64,000 bases of DNA from Oscillatoriaceae cyanobacterium M7585_C2015_266 (GTDB taxonomy: Bacteria; Cyanobacteriota; Cyanobacteriia; Cyanobacteriales; Oscillatoriaceae), in NCBI GenBank assembly GCA_015295835.1, contig DVEG01000004.1:248001-312000 (forward strand), in the 5' to 3' direction. This document shows, one piece after another, positions 18,083-26,992 of the stretch. How positions within the stretch are numbered: the stretch's first letter is position 1; each line of letters opens with the position of its first letter. The position numbers and the translations under genes were made by a program. Under the pieces are notes generated by a model. That model did no database searches, was not told the origin of the DNA, and saw nothing but the letters and a program-made list of their open reading frames with translations.

Positions 18083-19324
18083 ATGAAAGATACCACAGCG
18101 CTGACAACGCTGCCGTCAAACTCCCATCTTGCAAACCTCCACATTGTCAATGCTCGACTGCCCGGTTACAAAGACTTGCAGCAGCTTTGGATTGACGAAA
18201 AAGGAGTGATAGCCGGGATTGCTCCCAATCATACTACAGTAGATAATACAGTGCCGAAACAATTACAAGTACTTGACGTTGAGGGCGATTGGATTTCCCT
18301 TGGAGGTGTAGATCTACAGATTAACGGAGCATTGGGCTTAGCTTTTGTCAATCTAGATTCAGACAATGCTCACCAATTAGCGACTATCTGTCAATTCCTA
18401 TGGGAACAAGGCGTTGATGCATTTTTACCAACTTTGGTAACAACCTCTATAGAGAATACACAGCGAGCGCTCTTCATCATCGCCGATTTCATACAGAATT
18501 CGACTATACCAAAAAAAGCAACAGCTCAAATTCTTGGCGTTCACCTAGAAGGGCCATTTCTCAACCCGGATAAGCGCGGTGCCCATCCAATCGAATTTTT
18601 AATGCCCCTAACTATGGCCAATGTTAAAAGCCTTATTAGTGAATGGGCTGAGATTATCAAAATTATTACTTTAGCACCTGAGTTGGATACCAGTGGTGAA
18701 ACGATTCCCTATTTACGCTCCCTCGGCATCACCGTTAGTCTAGGTCACTCTTTGGCTACATTTGCGCAAGCCCAGCAGGCATTTGCCCAAGGTGCCTCAA
18801 TGGTAACTCACGCCTTCAATGCTATGCCTGGGCTGCATCACCGAGAACCGGGGCTTTTGGGAGCAGCAATCATTCATCCAAATGTTTACTGTGGTGTAAT
18901 TGCTGACGGAAAGCACGTCTGTGTCGCCATGCTCGACTTATTGCTACGAGGGAGCTTTTATGAAAAAGGAGTATTTCTCGTCAGCGACGCCCTAGCACCT
19001 TTAGGCTTGCCCGATGGTATTTACCCCTGGGATCGGCGGTATATCGAAGTCAAAAATGGCACAGCGTGGGTGCGCCCTGACTATCATACCCCCCTTCATC
19101 TGCTTGATACCTTAGCCGGTACGACTTTGCCGCTACTTGTTGGTGTTCAGAATCTAGTTAAGTGGGGAATATGCGGAGTGGAAAGTGCGATCGCCCTTGC
19201 CACCGAATCCCCCCGAAGAGCCATTGGCTTACCTGGTTTAGAAATCGGAGTGCCAGCAACTTTATTGCGCTGGCACCTAGACGAATCCACTGCATCCTTA
19301 AGCTGGCAACGACTGTGCCAGTAA
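18083..19324 (+). CDS. nagA: N-acetylglucosamine-6-phosphate deacetylase
   Basis: Amidohydrolase that removes acetate from GlcNAc-6-P, used in amino-sugar or cell-wall recycling. 413 aa with LGVHLEGPFLNPDKRGAHP (metal-binding Glu), SLGHSLATFAQAQQAF (His), THAFNAMPGLHHREPG (His) and SDALAPLGLPDG (catalytic Asp). These are the family's ordered metal and substrate motifs. ATG start with no strong ribosome binding site; the purE promoter must share the short divergent spacer. nagB and a GlcNAc transporter are absent nearby, which favours a recycling role. Confidence 0.93.
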   Translation: MKDTTALTTLPSNSHLANLHIVNARLPGYKDLQQLWIDEKGVIAGIAPNHTTVDNTVPKQLQVLDVEGDWISLGGVDLQINGALGLAFVNLDSDNAHQLATICQFLWEQGVDAFLPTLVTTSIENTQRALFIIADFIQNSTIPKKATAQILGVHLEGPFLNPDKRGAHPIEFLMPLTMANVKSLISEWAEIIKIITLAPELDTSGETIPYLRSLGITVSLGHSLATFAQAQQAFAQGASMVTHAFNAMPGLHHREPGLLGAAIIHPNVYCGVIADGKHVCVAMLDLLLRGSFYEKGVFLVSDALAPLGLPDGIYPWDRRYIEVKNGTAWVRPDYHTPLHLLDTLAGTTLPLLVGVQNLVKWGICGVESAIALATESPRRAIGLPGLEIGVPATLLRWHLDESTASLSWQRLCQ

Positions 19325-19340
19325 TTCATGCGCAAGGTAA

Positions 19341-19375
19341 AAGGAAAAAGTCCCCTTTACTTTTTCCTTATTTTT
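19341..19375. terminator. Bidirectional terminator between convergent genes
   Basis: AAGGAAAAAGT (19341-19351) and ACTTTTTCCTT (19359-19369) form an 11-bp stem with a CCCCTTT loop. ATTTTT follows on the plus strand and TTTTACC on the minus strand. It serves nagA and overlaps the end of the convergent 19368-19703 gene. Confidence 0.75.
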
Positions 19376-19703
19376 CACTATTATTCTTTGGCTTAATAAC
19401 ACTTACCAACTCATAAAAATTCGCAGTAGGCGGTTTTAAAAACAAAGGAGTCATCTTATCCAAAATTGCCTGGGTTGCCTCACTCTTATTAGCTTCCATA
19501 TCTTCCACATTATCCCAGAAAATAATCGCAATTCCTTTATCAGTTCCAGGCTCTTGCAACAAATACGCCCCCTCAAAACCTTGGTTATAGGTTGAGACAG
19601 CTTTTTCAAAAAGTTGCTCCGCTTCATCAAACTTCCCCGGTTTGAATTCTCCGATCGCCACATAAGCAAATTTATGTCTTAAAAAATCTTGAAATTCTGA
19701 CAT
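19368..19703 (-). CDS. Small ABM-like dimeric alpha/beta-barrel protein
   Basis: 111 aa when started at the ATG at 19703, which has AGGAGA 7 bases upstream. A longer in-frame start at 19739 lacks a site. The pattern AYVAIGEFKPGKFDEAEQLFEKAVSTY...GAYLLQEPGTDKGIAIIFWDNVEDM is like the antibiotic-biosynthesis-monooxygenase/heme-oxygenase-like ferredoxin fold, usually a dimer. No active-site residues can be assigned, so the reaction is unknown. Convergent with nagA. Confidence 0.75.
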   Translation of the reverse strand: MSEFQDFLRHKFAYVAIGEFKPGKFDEAEQLFEKAVSTYNQGFEGAYLLQEPGTDKGIAIIFWDNVEDMEANKSEATQAILDKMTPLFLKPPTANFYELVSVIKPKNNSEK

Positions 19704-19873
19704 AATTGTCTCCTGATATGTTATGCCCACATTCCCCATGACGCAGACTTGCGCAGGCGTGTAAATTAAAATTTTAATTTTACCGCATCAGGGGTACCAG
19801 GGGCTATCTAGAAAAAGTGGACACTAAAGTCATAAAATCAAAAAGTCGGAAAAATTGGGAACCCAACAAATTA

Positions 19874-20554
19874 ATGAACGCAGTAGACGACAAAACCATT
19901 GTCAAAGAATATTTCAACGCTACTGGCTTCGAGCGCTGGCGGCGGATTTACGGCGATGGCGAAGTTAATAAAGTTCAGCGAGACATACGTGAGGGACATC
20001 AGCAGACAGTGGACACAGTAATTAGCTGGCTAAAAGCCGATGGCAACCTACAAGGGCTGTCAGTGTGTGATGCCGGTTGCGGTGTCGGAAGTCTGAGCAT
20101 TCCGCTGGCACAAGCTGGGGCAATAGTCTACGGCAGCGATATCTCCGAAAAGATGATTGCCGAAGCATATCAAAAAGCTAAGTCAACTTTGCTTCAAAAC
20201 AACTTCACGTTTACTGTGCAAGATTTGGAAACACTCAGCGGTTGTTTCCACACAGTGATTTGCTTAGATGTATTAATTCACTATCCACAAAACAAAGCAG
20301 CCGAAATGATTCGCCACCTTAGCTCTCTGGCTGAATCCCGCTTAATTCTCAGCTTTGCTCCCAAAACTTTGGCTCTTAGCTTGCTCAAAAAAGTGGGCGA
20401 ATTATTTCCCGGAGCAAGCAAAACTACTCGCGCTTACCAGCACCGTGAAGCGGATATAGTGAAAATTCTCGAAAATAACGGTTTATCTGTGAAACGGCAA
20501 GCGATGATTAGCACTCGCTTTTATTTCTCTCGCTTGCTGGAAGCCGTTCGCTAA
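19874..20554 (+). CDS. chlM: Magnesium-protoporphyrin IX O-methyltransferase
   Basis: Chlorophyll synthesis enzyme that methylates the C13 propionate of Mg-protoporphyrin IX using SAM. The N-terminal motif DDKTIVKEYFNATGFERWRR then IYGDGEVNKVQRDIREGH is diagnostic. The SAM fold follows with VCDAGCGVGSLSIPLA and VICLDVLIHYP. The frame extends upstream to a GTG at 19817, but known ChlM proteins begin just before DDKTIV, so I use the ATG at 19874 (226 aa). Stands alone, with a palindromic repeat after the stop. Confidence 0.95.
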   Translation: MNAVDDKTIVKEYFNATGFERWRRIYGDGEVNKVQRDIREGHQQTVDTVISWLKADGNLQGLSVCDAGCGVGSLSIPLAQAGAIVYGSDISEKMIAEAYQKAKSTLLQNNFTFTVQDLETLSGCFHTVICLDVLIHYPQNKAAEMIRHLSSLAESRLILSFAPKTLALSLLKKVGELFPGASKTTRAYQHREADIVKILENNGLSVKRQAMISTRFYFSRLLEAVR

Positions 20555-20572
20555 TTATTAGTGAAATTCTAG

Positions 20573-20603
20573 GAAACCGGGTTTGTTAAATAAATCCGGT
20601 TTC
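20573..20603. repeat. GAAACCGG palindromic repeat, terminator-like
   Basis: GAAACCGG (20573-20580) and CCGGTTTC (20596-20603) form an 8-bp stem, followed by TTACTTT. It is related to the 44451-44476 repeat. Likely a dispersed intergenic palindrome serving as the chlM terminator. Confidence 0.6.
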
Positions 20604-20676
20604 TTACTTTGACTTTGACTTATTCTATAATTTCATTATTCAGAGCAAAATTTGACTTATCCTAGAATATCCCAAA

Positions 20677-21060
20677 ATGATAATTCGGATTTTTTTAGCT
20701 GTAGCGGCTATTTTTGGTGGTTTTTCTGTGGCTGCAGGAGCCTTTGCATCCCATGCTCTCAAAAACTACTTAAATGAGCAATCAATCGCTATCTTTGAAA
20801 CGGGTGTTCGCTATCAAATGTATCATTCTCTGGCGCTCCTGTTGGTGGCTTTATTATTAACTCATGCCGAGTTGCCATTACCAACTGCACTAATAGCATC
20901 AGGAATCGCTTTTATCAGCGGTATAGTAATTTTTTCAGGCAGTTTGTATGCTCTGAGTCTGAGTGGGATTAAATGGCTGGGTGCTATTACTCCTCTGGGA
21001 GGAGCAGCATTTCTAATTGGCTGGGGGTGTTTGGCAGTAGCAGCTTTCAGCTTTAAGTAG
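20677..21060 (+). CDS. DUF423 family membrane protein
   Basis: 127 aa with four membrane helices. The N-terminal AAIFGGFSVAAGAFASHALKNYL and the central FETGVRYQMYHSLALLLVALL are the DUF423 (YgdD-like) signature; the FASHAL and MYHSLAL strings are highly conserved. Plasma-membrane protein of unknown biochemical role. ATG start; the spacer from chlM contains a T-rich stretch that may hold the promoter. Confidence 0.9.
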   Translation: MIIRIFLAVAAIFGGFSVAAGAFASHALKNYLNEQSIAIFETGVRYQMYHSLALLLVALLLTHAELPLPTALIASGIAFISGIVIFSGSLYALSLSGIKWLGAITPLGGAAFLIGWGCLAVAAFSFK

Positions 21061-21085
21061 CTTAAGCAGCTCTACTGAGGGGAAA

Positions 21086-21460
21086 TTATCTGCGAGTCAA
21101 TTCTGCAGTAAAGCCCATGCGAACGGCTGCTTTGAGGAGCCTATTTGCATTTTGTTCAGTTGAGACTTCCACTTGCCAACCTGTAACAGTAGTTGTTTTG
21201 AAATTTTTATAAAGTTTCCAAGTGCAACGACGGGTGAGCGCCATACCAGGAACTTCTGCTACTAAAGCGCTGACTAAGTAGTTTTGCAGCTGTATAGGTT
21301 TATTTTCTATTTGACCTATACGTACGCCCCAAGAATTTGTATCGATAGGGCGAGGGCAAGGCAGCAAAAACTCTGTTGTTTGACTAATTCCGGGCTGAAT
21401 TGCAGTTAAAAATGCACTGCCTGCTGCCAGGATAAAAGTTGAATATTTAAATCGGAACAT
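21086..21460 (-). CDS. Hypothetical exported protein
   Basis: 124 aa with a signal peptide (residues 1-26, hydrophobic core then QPGISQT). The mature part has two Cys (LLPCPRPIDTNSWGVRIG and RRCTWKLYKNF) that could form a disulfide. It has a compact alpha/beta look ending in NRLLKAAVRMGFTAELTRR. Not recognised. Divergent from egtC with a 64-bp spacer that includes a HIP1 site. Confidence 0.7.
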   Translation of the reverse strand: MFRFKYSTFILAAGSAFLTAIQPGISQTTEFLLPCPRPIDTNSWGVRIGQIENKPIQLQNYLVSALVAEVPGMALTRRCTWKLYKNFKTTTVTGWQVEVSTEQNANRLLKAAVRMGFTAELTRR

Positions 21461-21524
21461 ATAATAAAAGCGATCGCACCTACATAGTAATACAATACTA
21501 CAAAATTGCCAATAGAATTTGAGT

Positions 21525-22313
21525 ATGTGTCGTTTACTTGCTTATCTTGGCCCTTCTATATTATTAGACTATCTTCTATATAAGCCGGAACACTCCCTAA
21601 TTGTACAGAGCTATCAACCACGAGAGATGACAGCCGGTTTACTAAATGCTGATGGTTTCGGCATCGGCTGGTATCACCCACAGCGGGAGACAGACCCCTT
21701 TACCTACAAAAATATACTACCAATTTGGAACGATATCAACCTTCCCCAACTTAGTCGCTATATCGAATCGGGGTGTGTAATAGCGAATGTTCGTAGCGCT
21801 ACACCAGGGCAAGCAGTAGATTTAAACAATTGCCAGCCATTTCGAGCGGGTAAAATTTTAGGCATTCATAATGGCTATATTGAAAATTTCCGTTATAGCA
21901 TTTATAAAAAAATGCGATCGCTTTTGAACGAAAAAGCATACCTGCTCATAAGCGGCACCACAGATTCCGAACACATATTTGCACTGGTAATGCATGAATT
22001 GTTGACAAATCAGAAGCGCTCGCTAGCCGCTGCCACCCGCACTGCCCTTAACATTCTCGCCGACTTAGCAGCATCGCATCAAATAGCCGCTTCAGCCAAC
22101 CTCATACTCACAGACGGGCATCATCTAATTGCCACCCGATTTGCCGTAGACACAGCCATCCCCTCCCTCTACTGGTTGCGCGACGATCCCACCTTACCAT
22201 CTGCCGCACTCATCGCCTCCGAACCCTTATTTCCAGGCAACTGGAATCGCTGCCCAGAAAATAGCCTTATCACAGTAGGAGAAAACCTTGAAATTAACAT
22301 CTACCCCCTCTAA
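21525..22313 (+). CDS. egtC: Gamma-glutamyl hercynylcysteine sulfoxide hydrolase (EgtC-type glutamine amidotransferase)
   Basis: Class II (Ntn) amidotransferase-fold hydrolase that removes the gamma-glutamyl group in ergothioneine synthesis. A TTG at 21519 is in frame, but the ATG at 21525 gives MCRLLAYLG, which after Met removal exposes the nucleophile Cys as the mechanism needs. NADGFGIGWY, NVRSATPGQAVDLNNCQPF and HNGYIENF are the conserved GATase II motifs. It is first in an egtC-egtB-egtD operon, with egtB overlapping its end by 26 bp. The assignment to EgtC over generic YafJ-type amidotransferases rests mainly on this context. Confidence 0.9.
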   Translation: MCRLLAYLGPSILLDYLLYKPEHSLIVQSYQPREMTAGLLNADGFGIGWYHPQRETDPFTYKNILPIWNDINLPQLSRYIESGCVIANVRSATPGQAVDLNNCQPFRAGKILGIHNGYIENFRYSIYKKMRSLLNEKAYLLISGTTDSEHIFALVMHELLTNQKRSLAAATRTALNILADLAASHQIAASANLILTDGHHLIATRFAVDTAIPSLYWLRDDPTLPSAALIASEPLFPGNWNRCPENSLITVGENLEINIYPL

Positions 22314-23532
22314 AGACGCCATCCGCACCGCCTTACAACAGTGCCGGAGCCGCACCCTAAAACTATTTGAAAAAATAGACGACGCCACTTTCTACCAACA
22401 AATCCATCCCGACTTCAGCCCCATAGGCTGGCACTTAGGGCATATTGGCTACACCGAAGCACTATGGCTATTAGAATACAGTGCTCAACATCCGCCGCTG
22501 TTTCCCCAATATCGCCAACTTTATGCAGCCGACGGCTTACCGAAAAAAGAACGAGTGAAACTACCAACTCCAGCTCAAACAAGAGAATTACTAGAAATAA
22601 TCAGAGAAAAAGTCCTAAAATACCTAGAAATCGCACCGCTACAAGAACAAGAAAGACTCTGGCATTTTATTATCCAACATGAAAGCCAACACGGAGAAAC
22701 AATTGCGATTTTACTACACCTACAACAGTGGAATCAGAAAAACAACCCACAAATCCCCCAATTCTCTAATCCCGGCTCCCTACCGAAAAACGAAATGATA
22801 GAAATCCCAGCTGGCGCCTTTGAGATGGGGAGCGATGCCATAGAGGCACTAGATAACGAGCGCTCGCGTCATTACCGCCATCTTCAAACCTACTGGATCG
22901 ATCCCTATCCCGTCACATGCGGGCAATATCGAGAATTCATCGCCGCTGGCGGGTATGATAATCCCAAATGGTGGAGCCTTGAAGGCTGGGAATGGCTACA
23001 AGCCAATGCAGTGAAACAGCCCCTATATTGGATAGATAATCCTGCATTAGACAACCACCCCGTCTACGGCGTTAGTTGGTATGAAGCCGACGCCTATAGC
23101 CGGTTTGTAGGTAAGCGATTACCCACCGAAGCAGAATGGGAAAAAGCCGCAAGCTGGGATGCCGCTAACGCAACTAAACGTCTCTACCCCTGGGGAGAAG
23201 AAAAACCCACTTTTCAGTGTAATCATGATATCTTAATCGGCGGTACTACCCCTGTCAACGCTTACCCAGAAGGCGTAAGTTTTTACGGCTGTTATGATAT
23301 GCTTGGTAATGTTTGGGAATGGACATGCAGTTGGTTCGAGGGCTATGAAGGTTTTCAATTTTATCCATATCCCGGTTATTCCCAAATTTATTTTGATGGT
23401 AAACATAGAGTATTAAAAGGTGGGAGTTGGGCAACTTACCCTTGGGTTTTGCGCTGTAGTTTTCGCAATTGGTATCATCCGGGGGTGCGCCAGATTTTGG
23501 CGGGATTTCGCTGTGTCAAGAGTGAGTATTGA
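22288..23532 (+). CDS. egtB: Ergothioneine synthase EgtB (iron-dependent sulfoxide synthase)
   Basis: Non-haem iron enzyme joining trimethylhistidine (hercynine) to a thiol donor with O2. The N-terminal DinB-like domain (1-160) supplies probable iron ligands H52 (GWHLGHIGYTE), H131 and H135 (IQHESQHGET). The C-terminal FGE-sulfatase domain (165-414) shows IPAGAFEMGS, YPVTCGQYREF, VSWYEADAYSRFVGKRLPTE, LGNVWEWTCSWF and the final GFRCVK. TTG start overlapping egtC; the ribosome binding site AGGAG lies 7 bases before it, inside egtC. Stop overlaps the egtD start. Confidence 0.94.
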   Translation: MKLTSTPSKDAIRTALQQCRSRTLKLFEKIDDATFYQQIHPDFSPIGWHLGHIGYTEALWLLEYSAQHPPLFPQYRQLYAADGLPKKERVKLPTPAQTRELLEIIREKVLKYLEIAPLQEQERLWHFIIQHESQHGETIAILLHLQQWNQKNNPQIPQFSNPGSLPKNEMIEIPAGAFEMGSDAIEALDNERSRHYRHLQTYWIDPYPVTCGQYREFIAAGGYDNPKWWSLEGWEWLQANAVKQPLYWIDNPALDNHPVYGVSWYEADAYSRFVGKRLPTEAEWEKAASWDAANATKRLYPWGEEKPTFQCNHDILIGGTTPVNAYPEGVSFYGCYDMLGNVWEWTCSWFEGYEGFQFYPYPGYSQIYFDGKHRVLKGGSWATYPWVLRCSFRNWYHPGVRQILAGFRCVKSEY

Positions 23533-24542
23533 AAATAATCTGCCGAAAAATGAAAGATTTTAAAAAACGCCTGTGTATCGAGCAATTACTTGCAACTACA
23601 GAATTAAAAGAAGTAAATAGCAGCGATGTAATCAGAGGATTGACTCAATTACCAAAAACTCTGCCTGCGAAGTATTTTTATGACGCTCGCGGCTCTCAGC
23701 TATTCGAGGAGATTTGTAATCTACCAGAATATTATCTGACGCGTACAGAAACAGCAATACTGCGTCACTGTGCTGATGAAATTGCCAGCCTAACAGGAGC
23801 GTGCGAATTAGTAGAGCTCGGTAGTGGTAGCTCAACGAAAACACGAATTTTATTAGATGCTTATAATCAATTAGGAAAACCACTGCGCTACCTGCCAATA
23901 GATGTCAGCGAAAGCATTTTAGAAAGTAGTACCCATGCTTTGCTAGCGGATTATCCCTGCTTACAGATTCACGGATTAGTGAGTACCTATGAAATAGCGC
24001 TTGAGAAACTTGCTCCCTCACCACTGCCGACGCGAATGATTTGTTTTTTAGGCAGTACATTAGGCAATTTCCATCCTCAAGAATGCGATATTTTTTTATT
24101 ACAGATTGCTAAAGCTTTACAAAAGGGAGATTATTTTTTACTAGGTATTGACTTACACAAATCAAAGGAAATTATCGAACCAGCTTATAATGATTCACAG
24201 GGAGTAACGGCTGCGTTTAATCTCAATATACTAAATCATTTGAATTGGCGCTTTGAGGGAAATTTTGATACAGATGAATTTGAACACTGGGCTTTTTATA
24301 ATCAAGAGTTGCGGCAAATCGAAATGCACTTGCGGAGCAAGCGATCGCAAACAGTTTATCTGCGTGCTCTCGACTTAAAGGTAGAATTTAGCCCTGGCGA
24401 AACTATTCAAACTGAAATTTCTCGCAAATTTGACCTCAATATTATGTATTCCGACTTACAGAAACGGGGTTTAGCACCCCTCAAAGTTTGGACAGATACC
24501 AAGCAGTGGTTCGCTCTGCTATTGTGTCAGCGACAGACATAA
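23529..24542 (+). CDS. egtD: L-histidine N-alpha-methyltransferase
   Basis: SAM-dependent enzyme that trimethylates histidine to hercynine, the first committed step of ergothioneine synthesis. Recognised by LPKTLPAKYFYDARGSQLFEEICNLPEYYLTRTE, here cited in part, then LVELGSGSSTKTRILLDA (SAM site), FLGSTLGNFHP and a C-terminal FDLNIMYSDLQ region. The first start is a TTG overlapping the egtB stop (TTGA); an ATG at 23550 is the alternative. Third gene of the operon; egtA and egtE are not here. Confidence 0.94.
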   Translation: MKIICRKMKDFKKRLCIEQLLATTELKEVNSSDVIRGLTQLPKTLPAKYFYDARGSQLFEEICNLPEYYLTRTETAILRHCADEIASLTGACELVELGSGSSTKTRILLDAYNQLGKPLRYLPIDVSESILESSTHALLADYPCLQIHGLVSTYEIALEKLAPSPLPTRMICFLGSTLGNFHPQECDIFLLQIAKALQKGDYFLLGIDLHKSKEIIEPAYNDSQGVTAAFNLNILNHLNWRFEGNFDTDEFEHWAFYNQELRQIEMHLRSKRSQTVYLRALDLKVEFSPGETIQTEISRKFDLNIMYSDLQKRGLAPLKVWTDTKQWFALLLCQRQT

Positions 24543-24612
24543 ATAAAATAAATATGAAAGGCTCTTTAATTGGTTAATTTATTATGTTAATATTAATCTT
24601 AAAATTGAAAAG

Positions 24613-25230
24613 CTAACTGCAGATAGGTCGTTTACCAGGATTAACAGCGTGAACATATTCGCTGCCGTGATTTGGCCATCCTCGGCGGTAAGCAGCTTCT
24701 TCCACCTTGCCCCAACCTAATTGTAAGACGATTTCAAGGAAGTGAGATTTTTCCCATTTCCAGAGAGTAGCCCATTCCGTGCGAGAGGCGATCGCAGGCA
24801 CATCTGTAGGCTCTAGGAGACGGTAATCTTTACCATTATTAACACTCAGGTATAGATCCATTCCTACTGTTACTTTTTCCCAGAAAGCCAAAATTTCGGC
24901 TTTAGCCTCTTTAAGAATTTTGATATCTTTTGGCAGAGCAATAAGCTGATCATCTACTTGAGGAACAAGCAAAGTATGCCCCTTAACAGATATCTGACGC
25001 CAGACAATCCCTGATACCTGGTGTTCGAGCTGGTAGCGGTGAACCGCCGCTTTAAAATCTTGATAGGCAGCAAATTTTTGTAGTCCATCGGGTTTGAGAA
25101 ATTTATCTAAAGCGGGATTGCCTGTACAAGGAGTTGCTGCCAATTTTAGACGCTCTCCTTTCAGACATGCAGAGCGCTCTTGTGCCAAAATATTAATTAA
25201 ATCCTGAGTGGTGTAAACCTTCGAGGTCAT
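24613..25230 (-). CDS. Conserved hypothetical cyanobacterial protein
   Basis: 205 aa soluble protein. The N-terminus TTQDLINILAQERSACLKGERLKL looks like a helical targeting or interaction segment and is followed by a mixed alpha/beta domain with KILKEAKAEILAFWEKVTVG. Not recognised by name. Located 53 bp downstream of rodA on the same strand, so it may be transcribed with it. No membrane segment or catalytic motif is visible. Confidence 0.65.
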   Translation of the reverse strand: MTSKVYTTQDLINILAQERSACLKGERLKLAATPCTGNPALDKFLKPDGLQKFAAYQDFKAAVHRYQLEHQVSGIVWRQISVKGHTLLVPQVDDQLIALPKDIKILKEAKAEILAFWEKVTVGMDLYLSVNNGKDYRLLEPTDVPAIASRTEWATLWKWEKSHFLEIVLQLGWGKVEEAAYRRGWPNHGSEYVHAVNPGKRPICS

Positions 25231-25283
25231 AATCGTTTTGGGTTAAAATATTTTCCATTTGTAAAAAACTGCAAATGCAGCAG

Positions 25284-26534
25284 CTAAAACTTAAGTCTAG
25301 GACGATGATTAGCCACCGACTCTACTAATCCGATAGCAATCATATTACTAAGTAGAGCCGAGCGACCATAACTGAGCAGAGGCAGAGGAATTCCAGTTAC
25401 TGGAGCCATGCCAATATTCATACCAATATTAACCACCACCTGAAACACCATCATCGACAGCACACCAATTACTAACAGAGAGCCGAAATTATCCTTTGCC
25501 TTAATAGCAATCATCACCAGACGCAGACAGATTAGCCAGAAAACAAGAAAAACTATCATACAGCCAACGAAGCCCAGTTCTTCCCCGATAGCTGAAAAAA
25601 TGAAATCCGTATGTTGTTCGGGAATGAACTGTAGCTGAGTTTGAGTTCCTTTGTTGATTCCTTGTCCAAAAAGCTGACCCGCGCCAATGGCGATGCGAGA
25701 TTGGATCAGATGATAGCCTGCTCCCAGGGGATCTTTATCGGGGTTAAGGAAAGAAATTAAGCGCATTTTTTGATAATCTTTAAGCAATCCCCACAAAAAG
25801 TGTCCCAAGACACCTGCTCCGACATTGATAGAGAGAGCTCCTATTGAACCAAAAAAGGCCCAAGGAAGGGTGCGCCAGCCGATAACGCCCATTACAATTG
25901 ACCAGATAACCCAAGCAGGGATAAAGACATTATTCAGTATGGCGGCGACAATGGGAGAAATCAACAGGATTAGCCAGCCTGGGTTAGTATTTGCCCAGTA
26001 GAGCATTCCCATTGTGATTGCCGCAAACACCAGTGAGGTGCCGAGATTAGGCTCAAGAAATACTAACACCCACGGCACAGCTGCGATCGCCAGTACCTTT
26101 ACCATATCGGTAACCGTCTCGATACTGCGATTGTGCAAAACTGCTGCCAGAGTGATAATCAGCCCCACCTTACCAAATTCTGAGGGTTGAACATGGAACC
26201 CAAAAACGTTAATCCACCGCTGTGCTCCCAGAGCTTCCGTGCCGATAAACCTGACGGCGATGAGGGAAAAGTTGATTGCCCCGTAAATAATCCATTTCCA
26301 GTGAATTAAAATTTCATAGTGACTACGAGCGATAATTAGCGCGCATACTAAACCGACTGCGCCGGTGAGCCAGTGTTGCCACCAGTCTGTCTCTCCTTGG
26401 TGTAATTCTACGCTGCGAATCATAACGCCCCCTAAAAGAATCAGGGCGATTGTTAGGGCTAACAGTAACCAGTCGATTTGTTGCCAGGGCGTTAACAGGG
26501 AACTACTGCGAATTCTAGCTAGTAATCTTTGCAA
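25284..26534 (-). CDS. rodA: Rod-shape determining protein RodA (SEDS peptidoglycan glycosyltransferase)
   Basis: Polytopic SEDS-family enzyme polymerising lipid II for cell elongation with a class B PBP. 416 aa, ten or more helices. Signatures include RWINVFGFHVQPSEFGKVGLI, FLEPNLGTSLVF, LISFLNPDKDPLGAGYHLIQS and GIPLPLLSYGRSALLSNMI near the end. The start codon is TTG at 26534 with GGAAAG a few bases upstream, since no nearby ATG fits. The FtsW branch is excluded by the pattern near the N-terminus and by the LIQSRIAIGAGQLFGQG string more typical of RodA. Confidence 0.92.
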   Translation of the reverse strand: MQRLLARIRSSSLLTPWQQIDWLLLALTIALILLGGVMIRSVELHQGETDWWQHWLTGAVGLVCALIIARSHYEILIHWKWIIYGAINFSLIAVRFIGTEALGAQRWINVFGFHVQPSEFGKVGLIITLAAVLHNRSIETVTDMVKVLAIAAVPWVLVFLEPNLGTSLVFAAITMGMLYWANTNPGWLILLISPIVAAILNNVFIPAWVIWSIVMGVIGWRTLPWAFFGSIGALSINVGAGVLGHFLWGLLKDYQKMRLISFLNPDKDPLGAGYHLIQSRIAIGAGQLFGQGINKGTQTQLQFIPEQHTDFIFSAIGEELGFVGCMIVFLVFWLICLRLVMIAIKAKDNFGSLLVIGVLSMMVFQVVVNIGMNIGMAPVTGIPLPLLSYGRSALLSNMIAIGLVESVANHRPRLKF

Positions 26535-26774
26535 TGTCTTTCCGCCAAGAATATTGAATTAAGTGGGCCAATTTGCCTATATATTAACGTTAGATGCAAA
26601 TTTAGCACCTTTTGCCGCATCTCTTGCGATCGCCACACCCATAATTTTCTCTTTTTTTGCGCGTATTTAATTTCCTTTTCATTTTTATACAACTTAAAAT
26701 AACTTAAAACACAATATTACACGCATCAAAATAATTATAAACAATTAATTTTGATAAATAAAGCAATGCTTCTG
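26535..26774. other. A/T-rich spacer upstream of rodA
   Basis: No gene seen. Very A/T-rich with a HIP1-like GCGATCGC near 26626. It presumably carries the rodA promoter (reading leftwards), but no box stands out. Confidence 0.4.
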
Positions 26775-26810
26775 CAAAAAAGCCCAAAATCATTGAGATT
26801 TTGGACTTTC
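26775..26810 (-). terminator. Intrinsic terminator downstream of the Usp gene
   Basis: CCAAAATC (26784-26791) and GATTTTGG (26797-26804), extended with one mismatch by AG/CT. On the minus strand the hairpin is followed by a run of six T. It is about 185 bp past the universal stress protein stop, implying a long 3' untranslated region. Confidence 0.75.
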
Positions 26811-26992
26811 ACGGATAAATATTTTCGATTTCCTATGTTTTTAAAATATGTTGCACCTTGACGCTTAACAAAAGACAAGCTGCTTTTCCCAGAATCAAAA
26901 TCAAACCATATCGTTATTTTAACAACCCTGAATTTCTACTTTTTTTGGGAAGGTTGCAAGTTGACTGCGACGATGCCCCATTTACCAAGCTT

